In this document: piece by piece, positions 12,080-26,176 of the stretch
How positions within the stretch are numbered: position 1 is the stretch's first letter
Layout of the letters: every line of letters starts with the position of its first letter
Source: Ptychodera flava
Taxonomy: Eukaryota > Hemichordata > Enteropneusta > Ptychoderidae
Length of the DNA: 64,000 nt
Assembly: GCF_041260155.1 (NCBI RefSeq)
Contig: NC_091944.1
Location: forward strand, 16,007,272 to 16,071,271
Direction: 5' to 3'
The notes under the pieces: model-generated
The model's input: the letters and a program-made list of their open reading frames with translations, nothing else
Databases searched by the model: none
What the model was told of the DNA's origin: nothing
Position numbers and translations under genes: made by a program

Positions 12080-15000
12080 TCAATCTGTCAACAGTTGAGA
12101 TGTTTCATCGCTTTCTTCATTTACAGATGTTACAACCTCGGCTTGCAGTATTGGCACTCTTCTCCTGTGGATGAAAGTAGGAAAGAATAATTTTCTTCAC
12201 GTTGCAAATCAAAATACTGCAGTAATTTTTTTAAAAATCCGTTTCTTACAAGACTTCTCCTCTTCTGATTTTGATTGCCAATGGTTTATTTGAAGCAGCA
12301 AGATTTCTAGTGTCAAGGGCAGAATGATAACTATTGCTCACCGACTACACACCGTGTAAGTAGTTGATGAAAGAACCATGCATGCACAGAGCATGAATTC
12401 TGTTCATGTGTTTTTGAGGAATGGCATTGACATTCACACACATACACAAATGTTAAATTGAACAAAGTATTTGATTAACGATGATAAGTTGTTATTCTTC
12501 AACAATTCATGAAAATATGGTTCATAAAATATTAATCAAATAATAGTCAAGATGATAAATGTTAATCTATAACACTCGTAAAACATTTATTAAATGTTTA
12601 ACAAAATGAATGATTTTTTCATAAAATAGCCAACACATTCATGTTTCATTATTCATTTACTCATAATATACTCAGCAATTACGAATAATAAATAAATAAT
12701 ATTTTAATTATTGTAAACATTCATGAAATAATCATTAAACAATCAAGAAATCCATAATTATTGATGATGCATTCAACAAATTTAATGAATTCATAACTAT
12801 ATTCAACACATCATGCTCACAAGCATGCTTCATGAATTACTTACAATATAGTCATCAGTAGGGCTAGCTAAGTAGGGCCTTCCCCTTTATGGCAGTTGTT
12901 ATGTCATTTGGAACTTAACAATTGGAAACATTGATTAGCTAGCATCACTGAAACGTTGCATAGTATATGGATTTCCAATAAACTTGAATCACGATTTAAG
13001 AAAAGAGGAAGCAATTCCATTTTATATCGTATGAATTAATTATATTTTTTGTGAATACAACGAATTAATATTCATAAAAAATGTATCTGTATTGTGAGTT
13101 TATCACGGAATTTCACTAAAAATAGTGTGCATAATGGATTCATGAAGCTTTTTTCAAAGGCACAGTAATCTGCAAATATTCATTAGAATTTCATCCTTAC
13201 TATTGATGCATTTACCTCAAGTTTTCAACCAGTCCATAAGACAAAATAGTTGTTTCACTCATTTGCTAATTCATAAAAAAATCTAAAATTCATCCAAATG
13301 ATTTTGAATTTTTGATGCATTTTATAGAGTCATCCAGTTTGTTGTACATGCACAGAGAAGTGTTTCATGAACTTTATAATTCATGTTTATAAATGACGAA
13401 ATTATGACAACTATCAGATATTCATGAAATTTGCATAAATTTCTTTCTGAAATTCATCAAACAATTCATCAATATTTCTGAAATTTATACCATGCATTAT
13501 CATGCATTCTTAAGCACTTCAGGAATGATCATAAAAGACACTTTTCATTTCTTATTCAGCAACTGTTATCAAATATTTATGCACAATATTTTAATAGTCT
13601 GAGTCAAATATTTTAATGAATGCGATGGTAAACTGCAGACGAACATTTTCAAAGTTTTAACCTAAGTACCCAAAGGTTACATTAAATATACAGGAGTCTT
13701 TTTTAAAATCAAATTAGATTGAAGAAAGCTTACCCTTTTCCACACTGGTATTCCCACAGACTCAAGACTATAAGTAACAGTGCGACGAGGAGGTAAACCC
13801 CTGAAAATACTGTGGCTGCCCAACTGAATCCAACCACGTCTACGAGCATTCCCCCTATAGTTGGACCAATAAAATTTCTGACGGATGACAGAAACAGAAC
13901 ACTGTTAAAAGCAGCTCAGGTGCTCACTAAGCTATACAGCTAATCATGATTTTCTTTTTGTTTTTGTTTTATAATTATATATGGTTGTTTCAAATTGAAA
14001 TAGAATATGCATATAGAATGGAGAGCGTATTTAGGAGACTGAGCTGCAGTGACAAAATTTACAGCCGCTAAAATATTCCCTGACAATATCATCAGGTATT
14101 TAAAAGTGAAATTCATTTATTCTTCCTGAATCAAAATGTAATATGTCAATGAGTATATACGTTTGATGATAAGCATAGTGTACATTGTTTCCGATTAATT
14201 GACATGTTAAAAGTTGTGCTATTATCTGTTCAATAGTGATGAGCAGATCAAGGTAATTGTATAAATCCTCATACAACTATTGTTTCAGACCGACAAAATT
14301 TAATGTTATCAGTGTCACTTTCTTTGAAAGATTGATATGACAGATATTAAGCAGTGTGAATCTAGGGGGAAATATTTGCAGGTGACTCTGAAAAATTGTA
14401 CATTATGCCTTGTAAGTCGTAGGTGGTCTACATTTTGTTACGACTAATTTTGTAAACTGTAAAATATGTACAATCATCAATATGTGATATTCAATATATT
14501 GGTTTTCCCACAAAAAATAAAAGTTTATTTTTTCTCATGGCATTGATACAGAGAATAGATGTTTTTTTGAATTTAAATAAGACAGTAAATTTGAAATGAT
14601 TTATTGCTATTCACAACTTTGCCTGGTGAACCGAACGCTTTAAGTTTGATTGTGAAAGTCAGAGATTTTATAATCTTGGATCCTTTAATTATAGAAAGGA
14701 GAAATGAGACGTAATTAAATTACCGCCTATGATCTTTTCTAAATGTCGCTTGTTTTTTTCAAAGTACGGAGACCATTTTCAACAACTGCTGCAAAAATGT
14801 CCCAAAAAGCAAACAAAATTTTAATTTAAGAAAAGATATGCAGACTCACCCTAGTGATAACAGACTGTTGAAGAGGCCAGAAACCACGCCATAAGTACCA
14901 AGGTTGTCTGGCATTCCATGCCATCTAGATTAAAAAGGAAGACTTTTATCATATGTTGAGCATGGCTATAGCACAAAGGCACCACTTAGACTATAGCAGA

Positions 15001-16254
15001 AAGGCACGCTGACTACAGCAGGAAGGCACTCTATGTTGAAGAATTACACTGAATACATGGGTAGAGAAGGTAAAATGAGAAAGACTTAAAGTGTCCAACT
15101 CTAGAGAAAAAACTTTAAAAGCGACTTTTTTTGATCATAGACGTTAGAACTGTTTATGATGATGTCCTAAAGTCAAAGTGGCAAACTTTGGACTTTACCT
15201 GGCAGTTGTGATGAGATCATAGAAGGTTGGAACCATGCAACTACCCAAGGACAAACCAAGCAGAGCCATTGAAACTATCGCTAACCATAGTTGGCTGCAA
15301 AGAAACAGAAATAGGTCTGTTGGTTATTTTTAGGTAAGAAATGCTATGAATTTACAATATGAGTATATAGAAAAGCAGTATCACTTGTTCTGAATGGGGA
15401 TACAATTATAAGGATTTCCGAACTACCCACCTTTTTGCATTGAGAAATGGAGATGGTCCCAGGTAGAGATACGATGCACATGAACCTATGTTGCCTAGTA
15501 TCATCATTAACTTCGGAATATCCTGAAAGGAACAGACAAAAGGAGCAGCTGGTAAACTTTTGTGTCTGTCATGATTAAGGAAATTAGTAGATCTGTCAAC
15601 AGTACACTGCACAGCATCTGACAATTGAAGAAGAGTGAATTTACTCAACAAATTTGAGAAGCGTTACTCACAAATTTATCTGTTAAGTAGCCCCAGAAAA
15701 ATGATGCTATCGTGTAGGATCCAGATGCTATGAGAAACATCAGTCCAACTGCCGTTGTATCTAGGTGAAACTAGTAAGTAAATAAAAACAGGACATTTTA
15801 CTGCATTATATGAAAAGTGAATTTTCTAACCACATTTAAGCTGTATAAGTTGAAAATTTAAATTAAAGGAATTAAAATAGGGGTGAAATTTGAATACTTG
15901 CTACAAATACATCAAATGCATGGGCATTGATAAATGGAATTAAGTCTTACTTTGATGGATGTAACAGCGAAACATTTCGTGGTCATGAAAACTTATAAAC
16001 ACACATTGCATATACCTGTTGGAGATGATTTGCCAGTGTTGGATCAAGAAAACTAATCCCCATGGCGCCAGCCAGTACGCAAAATGATGTCACAACTACT
16101 GACGGTATTTTCAATAACCGCAAAATGGACCCTGACTCCGGTCTCCCACTCTCTGAAGTAAATACAGAAGTAGAAACAAAACAGTAAAGTTGTTGTGTAT
16201 TTTGTTAATGTGGATATGGACTGTAAAGTTGGAGACTTAATTCAAATAGGAAAG

Positions 16255-16294
<40 letters not shown>

Positions 16295-19200
16295 GGTGGT
16301 GGTGATGGTGGTGGTGGTGGTGGTGGTGGTGGTGATGGCGACTTTAAATGGAAAAATGCAGCAGCATCTTCACATGTCAAGGGTGAATGAGAGTTGCACC
16401 ATAGAATCCCAACTTATCTCTGTTTTCAATTACACCAAACATGTACACTCAAATACCTTTATTTGGATGGCCTATCTAAACTAATATCATACCCAGGTCA
16501 CTGAGAGATGCATATCTTAATTGGTCACTGTTGATGGCATATTTATAAGTATTCTGGTTTGGTAATAAACTAACAAACTTTGGCTTTCAGCTTACGTGTG
16601 AAAACATATCAAATATGTGACACAATTAAGTCAATTTCTTCCGGCATACATTATGTAGGGATACAACCAAACATTTGTGTCTATATGCAACAACATAGCT
16701 GAATTGTTTTTGCGAATGCAGACTACTTATGAGCTGGCTTGTTGCTAATCAGCTGCCTTTTCTATATGGTAAAAAAGTTAAAATGTACAACTTTTATCTA
16801 TCTTATAATGGTATGTGACTACAACAATTGTCACTAGTAGTGAACTGTATAACCTATTATTTGTGTGGTGGCTTCTTCATGAATCAAAAAACGTTGCTGA
16901 CCATTATCGTACTGTAGACTGGATCTGTGAGTCCTGCATAACAGGATAACTGTTAGGATCCATTCGTCAACTACAGGATTTTTCAAACCAACCACGGGTT
17001 TTAGAGTTTCCTGGAGACTATGCTCTCAATTTCCCAACCGTATTTGTAAATACCTCTGAACGTATACATCAATTCCTTGTGAGGGCAAATGCGATGCATG
17101 TAGCATGCATTGACATTTGGTAAATACATCTGAGGACGTGACAAATTTTTAGTTCATTAAAATCTAGCTGTCAGAAATTTGACCTACCTCCTTGTTGTGG
17201 CAGAACAAAATAATTTACCAGAACTACTAGAACTGTACATGATCCTAAGACGAGGAAAGGTAAACTGTATCCGCCAACCTGTGGTAATAAAAAAGGAAAA
17301 GAACACTAAATTACACGGGTGAACCAGGACTAAATAGTATCAGAAATGTGATATTATAATCACAAATTAAAAAAAAATAGTATCAGAAATGTGAACATTA
17401 ATATCAATGAAACCGTGAATTGTTGGTATTCATTAGGGTTTGGCCTCCCTTCTGCTTAGCAAAGTAATGTATACACTGGGGGTATTGGGATTATAGTGAG
17501 AACACTGCTTTCTTAGCCTCCGTTCAACCCTGAAGGACCCATAACACCATTTCAGGATAGTTCGGGGCCTTCTCGTTCTACAATTCACCACCAACATAGG
17601 GAATGGCAGCGGGCTGAACTTATGCTCTTCACAACGAACCTAGGATTACCACCAGGATAGGGCACTCCCCCTATTCCATACCTGAAAAATAAGCCCCTGA
17701 GCACACATGCGGACAGGTAGGAACACTCGGTTAGAGAATTAAGAACGTAAAGTTATATAGGTAGGAACATATCTGTCAAGATGGCCTTGAGGCTATGATG
17801 AGGCACCTACCAAGGGAGGTGACGAGGTGTCCCCACTGGGCCCTTACCAGTTGCATGGCAAAGAGGGGAACCTTCCAGCGACACCATCTCCAGGACCTCT
17901 GCCTCCAGCTCCCCACCTTGGAGTTGTCACCATACACCAAGACCTTGATCTGGATGCACCCCTGAGCCTACATAACCAGGTGTTGGAAGCTCCACTGCAG
18001 GTGGCTGTGGGGCAGTCCACATACTCTGCAATTTGCCTGTCCACTGTACTCTGTACCTCCACAGCCTCAAAGTTGTAGACCACCTTGTTGTAGATCTTGG
18101 TGCCAATCATGCAGCCATTGCAGCTGTTGAGCAAGGTTCACGTCCACACGTGTTTCCCCGCTGAGCTGGGGTTGGCGAGGATAATGGGGACCTCGGTGGG
18201 CCTCCCCTTCCACCTGGAAGCCCTGTGCCTTGCGGAGGCTCTCAACCAGCGTCCCTGTTCAGGGTGCTGGAGAAGTCCTGCATGTAGTCAACACTGTAGA
18301 GCCCATTGCACAGGGCCAGCAGCTCTTGTGCCAGGCCCGCCTGCAGGGTTTCTATTTGCAGCTCCCATACTTTTATCTTAACTTAAACAGGACAAGTGGC
18401 TCTTCCCTGTCTTTTGTCTGGCACCACTGTCCATTTCCCCCTTTATCCTCTCGATGGTGCCTTAGATGGTGCTGCCCTCGATCGTGCATCTGATGGCAAT
18501 GGTGTGCATGATCACCATGCATAGGTGGTGGTCCCAACCAAACGGGTGCTTGCATGGTGGGACCTCAGCGAGTTATATACTATTGGCTACTGCGAGGGTG
18601 TGCTGTTCTGCTTTTCCTGAGGGACAATAGTGGTCTACTAGCAATGCCGAGATGCTCTACTACCTGGCAATATCGATGGCACTCACAGCTTGCAATGCCA
18701 ATGGCGCTCTAGTAGCTTGTAATGCCAATGTAGACTTGGAAATGCTATAGCCTATATCTTTTGCCAATTACAATCGTCTCTTCTGCCGCAGTGACATGCT
18801 GCCTTGAGGTTTTGCAATTTCGTGGCAGTTCAAATAGTCCAGTCCAAACGCAATTCATCTTTGTTTTCAATGTTCCACACTAATTTCTAGACAGAATACA
18901 TCTTGGAAGCTGCAACAGGTCCTCTTGCTCTTGTGTAGCATCAATGTCCTGTATTGGTGCCTGTCCAGTCTCTTGCTGCTTGGTTGTCTGCGGGTCTCCA
19001 GTCTCTTGCTCTTTTGGATGTACATCGGTCTTCGGTCTCCTGTTTGCCTTTCTTTTCCAGTATATACATTTTGCTATGGGTTCTATGATTTTCGATCTAC
19101 AGTATTAAGTAGTATCGAGGCACTCGCCCGCCGATTTATGTGCACTGCCATCCTCTGGCCACTGCTCTGGATGCCTTTTGTAGAATCCCGGTTGTAGAAA

Positions 19201-22200
19201 CCGTTTGTAGCCTTGTGGTAGTAGAAGCCATTCGCAGTACGTGAAAAGCTGATTGATGACCTGTGCATATCCAAAAGCTAGGAGATAACGGTATTGTAGC
19301 CTATAGAGTTAGCAAGGCTGCTGTTGGAAATCCCGTCGATGGATGAAAAGTGTAGAACTGCCTGTCATCTTTTGCATCCATCATAAGCTTGTATTCTAAA
19401 GGATTAGGAACAAGTCCGAGTGGGTCCATAGCATAGCTTAGAAATCAATGCTAATCTTGCAACTGTGTCCAGCACGAGCCCTGGAAGGAAGTGGGAGGGA
19501 GCATGATAGAAGAGGAAGCCGCCTTTCCTTGCTGGATCTCTTCATATTGTGCACGTCCTATCCCATAGCTCCTTCTAGCCCATGGTATCCCAGCTTGCCT
19601 GTTTGTATCTCCACATAGGCTAAGGATGGAATATTGCTTTTTCCTGGCATGGTTCTCCTCTTGACATATATGTTCCTATATATATATCTTTGTGTTCTCA
19701 TTGCTCTAATTGAGTGTTCCTACCTGTCCGCATGTGTGCTCAGAGGCTTATTTTTTTGTTTTCAGGTCTGGAATGACGGAAGTGCCCTATCCTGGTGGTA
19801 CTCCTCGGTTGGTGGTGAAGAGTAAAAGTTAAGCCCCTGGACAATCCAGAAACGGTGTTGTGAGTGCTCCTGGATGGAATCGAGGCTTAGAAAGGGTGTT
19901 CTCACTATAATTCAGAACCCATAGTGTATATACTATTTAGCAATACTCGATAAAAATCACTGAAGACGTGCGCGTGTATGAATCATGTGTAATATGGGTT
20001 TGGGCATCCTGTGTATTGGGACGCCCCGACCCATGTCACACATAATTCATACACACACACACATTCAGTGATTTTATAGTTTGTTGCTGAGCAGAAACGA
20101 AGCTCAACTTGGTGAAACACTTACACGTTTTTTTATATCGATATTTCACACATATAGTATCATTTGTTAAGAATTATGTATATAACATCATATTTCTAGG
20201 ACTATTTCTTCATGGTGCGCCCATGTACCTTATAAGAGCTTAATTAGGAAATGATTGTGATTTTAGCTATTTGATAAGGCAGGTTGATTAAAGTACCTTT
20301 TAGAGCAATGAATATGGCGTATCACTTACCTGATATAAATAGCCGCCAACAGGGGGTCCTATCATGAACCCTAAGCCAGTAAAAATTTCAATAATTCCCT
20401 GGAAAAAAGTATCCCTCCTATAAAAAACTGCATTTCAAGTTATATAGTGGAATGGCAAGAAGTGTTTTCATTGTTTCAATATTCATGCTATCATAAAATT
20501 TAAGTTTGAAGTTATATTCAAGAAAACTCCTCATGTAACCTGGTTCTTATAAAGATAGAGTGTAAAGATAGAGTGGAGATCATTTGGTGAATGTTGGCTT
20601 GGTATTTTTGAATTAGCTTGTTTCACATTTTGTCTTGAACACTTATGGGGCTTTGTAGCTGTGAAACCACAGGCGCTCGTGCGATGGGTAGTCTGCTGAC
20701 TACTCATCCCGTACTCGATCTGCCTACCACGGTAACCTTAATACAGTGGTGGGCAGATCGAGTTCGGGATCGATAGATCGAGCAGAAAAATGGATAGATC
20801 TAGCAGACTATCCAACGCACAGGTGCCTGTGTGTGAAACATCGCAGGCTGAGTTTGTGTTTTTGTGTGGTTTCCTTGCAATTATCAAGAGATGGAGCAAT
20901 ACATTTTAGGAGGTGGATTAAAATGGCCTAGCATAAGGTGAAAATAAATTAAATTCTTCTATCCTTTCTGTCTTTGCAAAAAATATTCCGAAGGCGGAAA
21001 GTTTGATGCGAGAGGCTACATTCAAGGATATCACAATTCTGGACATCCCTCCAAATTCACGTCGATTGCACATCCCCTATCTGAATGTTGTATCTTTTTT
21101 CCATTAAAGCACAATTATAATTTTCTTGCCGGCTCTGTAGCAGGGGAATTATCACCAGTAGCAAGCTATAAACGTTTGCTGTTGGCTCAAGGAATTGAAA
21201 CTGGCAAACAGTACTTGTATGACACTAAAACCTCTAATGTAGAGGTCATTCTTCCTTATTACCAGTTAGTTAGTCTAGTCTAGTTTAGAATGTTCTTGAA
21301 AGGTCATGTTTACAACAAGTGGAGATATTTTTAGAACCGTAATTAGCATATCAATTTAAAGTCTATAATTTTCTAGTATCCTCTGGATCAGTACAAATAC
21401 AGGGCGCTACAGATTTTCACCTGACTGTTTGGGATCCACTTCAACACCTTCACACTGGATTTTTGCTTTGTGAACTATGCGCGGTTCAGACCTACATCTA
21501 GTCTCAGGTACCCAGACTGCTCTGCGGGGTTCTCTTCCGGCCGTCCCTAATGTGTAGGAGCGGCCGGAAGAGAGCCCCGCAAAGCAGTCTGGGTAACCTA
21601 GACTAACGTACATCAAGCCTGTAGCCAAAGAAGGACTCGCTCTCTCACTTTTCAGTGTCTGTCTGGTCTCAACTCCTTGGAGACTGTAATTTACGAGTTT
21701 TTGTCGTCCCAGATAAACTATAAAGTATATGCAATCTTTACATTGCTTTAACTCTCCTCTAGACTTAGTTATTAGTTTTAATAAATGTCTTTCAAAAAAT
21801 TGTTGACTTCAGCGCATTCATCTGTCATAATAGAAACTGGGGGCTTGTCCGGGAAGGTTTACTTACAAATACAACAAAATTGGTCAAAACTGACGTGAGA
21901 ATAGTTAAGTATTGTTCTTGATTGCATTCAAACTGAAAATGAGTAACACACGTATTGACCCACCCAAGACATCAGTAGTCAAACCCAACCAGAAAAGCAT
22001 GGTCAGATCAATAACAGAGTGGAGTTAAGTTCCTAACCTTGAGCTAGGCCAGACAGAACCTGCGGTTGTAGATATACTTCATGAAGCTCTAACTCATGTA
22101 CTTGCTATCATATATTTCACAAAACTTAAACAAAGTGATGACTAGAACAAAACTGGGTTTCAGATAGAATCAGAGGCAACTCTTTTCCAATTAAAATCAC

Positions 22201-25200
22201 AACCACTCAGCATAATGAATAAACGATGTGCAGGAATACTTCATGTTTACATGTCTTTCCAACAAATTTCTTACTTACAAACACTGTGGATACATTATCT
22301 GGAAATGTCTGCGCAATTATGGCAAAGCTTGCGGTAGCAGACGCAGACGCACCAATGCCCTCAACCACCCGAACTATGAAACAAAACAATATAAACTCAG
22401 TCCCAGGGTTGAGCTTGTCCAGGAATCTAAAAAAAACAAAAAACAAAAACACAAACAAAAAAACAAAAAAAAAAACAGAATAATTTAGTAGTTGTAATCC
22501 TCACTTATAGTGTTGCATACGTTTCACATGAAAATCTATGAAATACACACGCAGTGATGAGTTTTCGTAACCAAAAAGAGCTAAAATCCAAAAATAATTA
22601 ACTCAGTTCCTGATGGAAACAAAAGCAGTTAGGACTACCCATGTAGTCTTGTATCTCGACGGAGTATTTTTGCCTTTGGAGATTTCTAGCCTTTGCCAAT
22701 ACTCTGTCTAGCCGCAAGGTTGATGATCAAGCTAAAGTATGCAAAACTGCCAACAGTAATTTTAATGTCATTGATATCCAACAGAGACCGTGACATCATC
22801 ACTGGCGTCCCTTTCAAAGTCAATCACTCAAAATTAAATGATCCTTTCATGTGACTTGTTCAGGGCGTAGCTACAATATAATTACCGCGAGAAAAACTAA
22901 TCAGAGAACATGTGCCATATAATTGGGTACAATGCATGTTAATGAGCAACACCCACTTAATCGTGGGCCAATCATGAGAGGACAATTTTAAGTAGTTAAC
23001 TTTGAAAGGGACGCCAGTGACATCACAGTCTCTGTTGGAGACCATTCACATTAACGTTAGTAGTTTTGCCTATTGTAGCTTGATCATTGACGTCGCGGCA
23101 AGACGGAGTATGGGCGAAGGCCAAAAGTATCCGACGAAAAAAATGATCCATCGAGGTACTAGACTAGTGCGCCTGCAACTTGGTAATAAATATTGTACAT
23201 CCCAATTTATTTATCATATTTACAAAACACAGTTGAATGATATTGTAGTGCGTATCTTGAAAATGCAAATCAATTGTAATGTTAGCTTGAAATTATATAC
23301 ACATAACTGCGTTAAATTCTTTTTTACCTTAATTGCCTTAAGTTTGAGATAATCCAAAGGATCACCACTTACCCGAATATTATCACACTGATGCCACATG
23401 TGAACAGTCCTGACAAAAATAGAAACTTTGCACCAAGTTGTGGAAGCTGAAAAAAGCAGAAAAAGAGTTTTCCATGGGAAAATTGGCAACTATCATTATC
23501 ACAGCTTTATTTTATTTTATTTTTATTTTATTTGACTAGGAACAACGAGCTTGCGCCCAATTACAGTTCCCGCAAAAAAAATTACAGAACAAAACATACA
23601 ATCAGGAAAGAAGTAAATAACAATTAAGTGAAAAACAAGAGGGAAAAAAGTAGCAAAATTAAGACCAATAAATCGAGTTAAATAAAAATTTGCGGAATTT
23701 ACCATAGTTGCAATTTAAAAAATCACAAGTACGATTCGGTAAAATTATATTTAAAAATTTCATTGATCGTTGTAGGAATGCATACAAGTGCACATTATTC
23801 TTAGATACTGTTAGTATAAAAAGCTGTACAGAGCGTAATGAACGGGAAGGTACACTAAAACAAATATTCTCTAGAACTTGAGGACAATTGTATGAAGAAA
23901 CATACTTACATACGCTTATAAAAGAAAGTCATATCTAAAAATGTCTACGCTCCTGTAAAAGCGGGAGTTTAAAAAATGTACAAAGTGACTTGTAGTTATT
24001 TGATGAGTATACCATTCCTACTCTGCCACACAAGTATTTTACAAGATATGTCACGGGCATTGATCAACCCTGCAGTTGACTTGTAATACGATATATTGAT
24101 AACTCAAAAAAATATTGAAAATGAAAAACTTAAGTTGTATTCAAAGATGAGTTTGAATCGATCGACACTAACAAATATACTGCGCATGTGTCAAATACTA
24201 GGGTTGAGCAAATTTCTATTAAATCATACTGTTACCTTTTAAATCTGTAGACACAAGAATCGTGAACGACCATTTCAAAGGATGAACTTACTCAAACTCC
24301 AATTACCCAATGAAAACTCTATTTTAGTGTAATGGCTGTTTCATGAGAGTACAATTTGGAATTAGCTTATTCTGCACCAAGGTCTTAGGCTGCGTTCACA
24401 AAAAATGATGGGGCCGGGGATGGCCTGCAGGGATAGGGAGATTCGAAAATTTGGGAGTAGTAGAGGTGTGGACTTCAAGATTTTGCTCTACTTATAGGGG
24501 GCCTGAAATTTTTTTAGTTCCCTTTTACTTTTTACAACTCCAAGGTTTGGAGGGTAATTTGAAATTGAATATCATTCTAATGTCATCCGATTGTTCTAAT
24601 GTTAGTAATAGTTAAACAAAATCTAGAACCATTTTGTCGCATTTCACTGCTTTTATCTCGTAAAAACCTTAAAATGAAAGGATAGCTGAGACTATAAAGT
24701 AGCTGAAGAAGAGTTCGGGTCGTGTGACACTCATGACGGTGAAACATACCAACTTATGCACAAGATCATGCCACAGAGCAGCATTTGAAAGACGTACCAG
24801 AAGGCTTGAAAGTTACTAACTATGAGGGATTTTTGAATTCTGGCAGATGAGAATAATCAAATATTAAATATCAAAGAAAAGAGATGGGTCACCATGCTTG
24901 ATTTTCTAAATGTTCACACTCTCATCGTAAAATAACACAAAAGTAAAACTTTGAATCGTAAAGACTTTAATTTCGATGAAACAATGTGCGACTTAATGCA
25001 ATTATTTTAATTTTACTAAATTTGCCATCATTACAACCAAAATTTCAGAGATTAAAACGCTTATTTGATGGAATATTTTAAACGTCTAGTTGTATCAATT
25101 TTGTAAAACTTTTATAAGTACCTAAGTGATATATGTCTTGTACTTTTGAAAAAATATTTTCGGCAGATCACTCATGATGCTCAGTTTTTCATAATTTGGC

Positions 25201-25890
25201 AAAATGTACCAAGAAATTTACAATTTGCATACTCTCTAATGTTTGTGCGCTCTTCAGCAGGTGTCATTGACTTGGCCAGAGTTGGATTATATCAAGTTGG
25301 CTTTGACTGATAAATTTAAAAAGTCTACTGATGCGTTTTAAGATGACCCAATTTCAGAACTTGCCTTATAGTAATATGGCTCTACAAACTGCTAATAATA
25401 GGTAGTGTCGAACATCCGCGAGTAGAACTGTCCGATACATGTTTTTTCTTCTCTGCGGGCCTCCTTTATAAATATACGTCTGTACAATTGTGGGGACTTG
25501 GAAAATTTTGATCATATAGACAGGGTCACTTGGCAATTTTTTAGAGTCCTGAGGGGATCTGAAAAAAATCAATCGCGATTCCTCAAGCCCCCCCCCCCAA
25601 CTGTTATTTGTGAACGCAGCCTTCTTCTAATTTAACAACCATATGCAAGCTGTTGCATTTACCTCATACATGCCTATCCCCAGCAGTTGTGAGGCAATTG
25701 TTTCAAACTTTATTGCACTAGTGACATTGAAGTAATGCATGGACTACAAGTAAAACTGACACAAAATTATTTGAATTTCATAAAACAAAGTGATATACAC
25801 ATAATAGCATATTTTACATTGACATGTTACTATACAATGCACATACAGACAGAGACACACGCACACACTCACATATGTACACACACACAA

Positions 25891-25933
<43 letters not shown>

Positions 25934-25976
25934 GTGAAAGCTATTTTGTTGTCTTGTTGGACCATTCTCACTTCCG

Positions 25977-26036
<60 letters not shown>

Positions 26037-26087
26037 CTATATATTATATATTTATATTATATACATAATTATATATTTATATACATA

Positions 26088-26176
<89 letters not shown>

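Noticed and set aside
17827..18555. GC-rich ORFs on both strands
   Set aside because: They lie inside the long-TIR element, overlap in several frames and are broken differently in each unit; I treat them as element remnants.
22226..22488. Plus-strand ORFs antisense to exon 4 of copy B (also at 45437-45814 and 62692-62919)
   Set aside because: They are shadows of the conserved minus-strand exon plus A-rich intron sequence.
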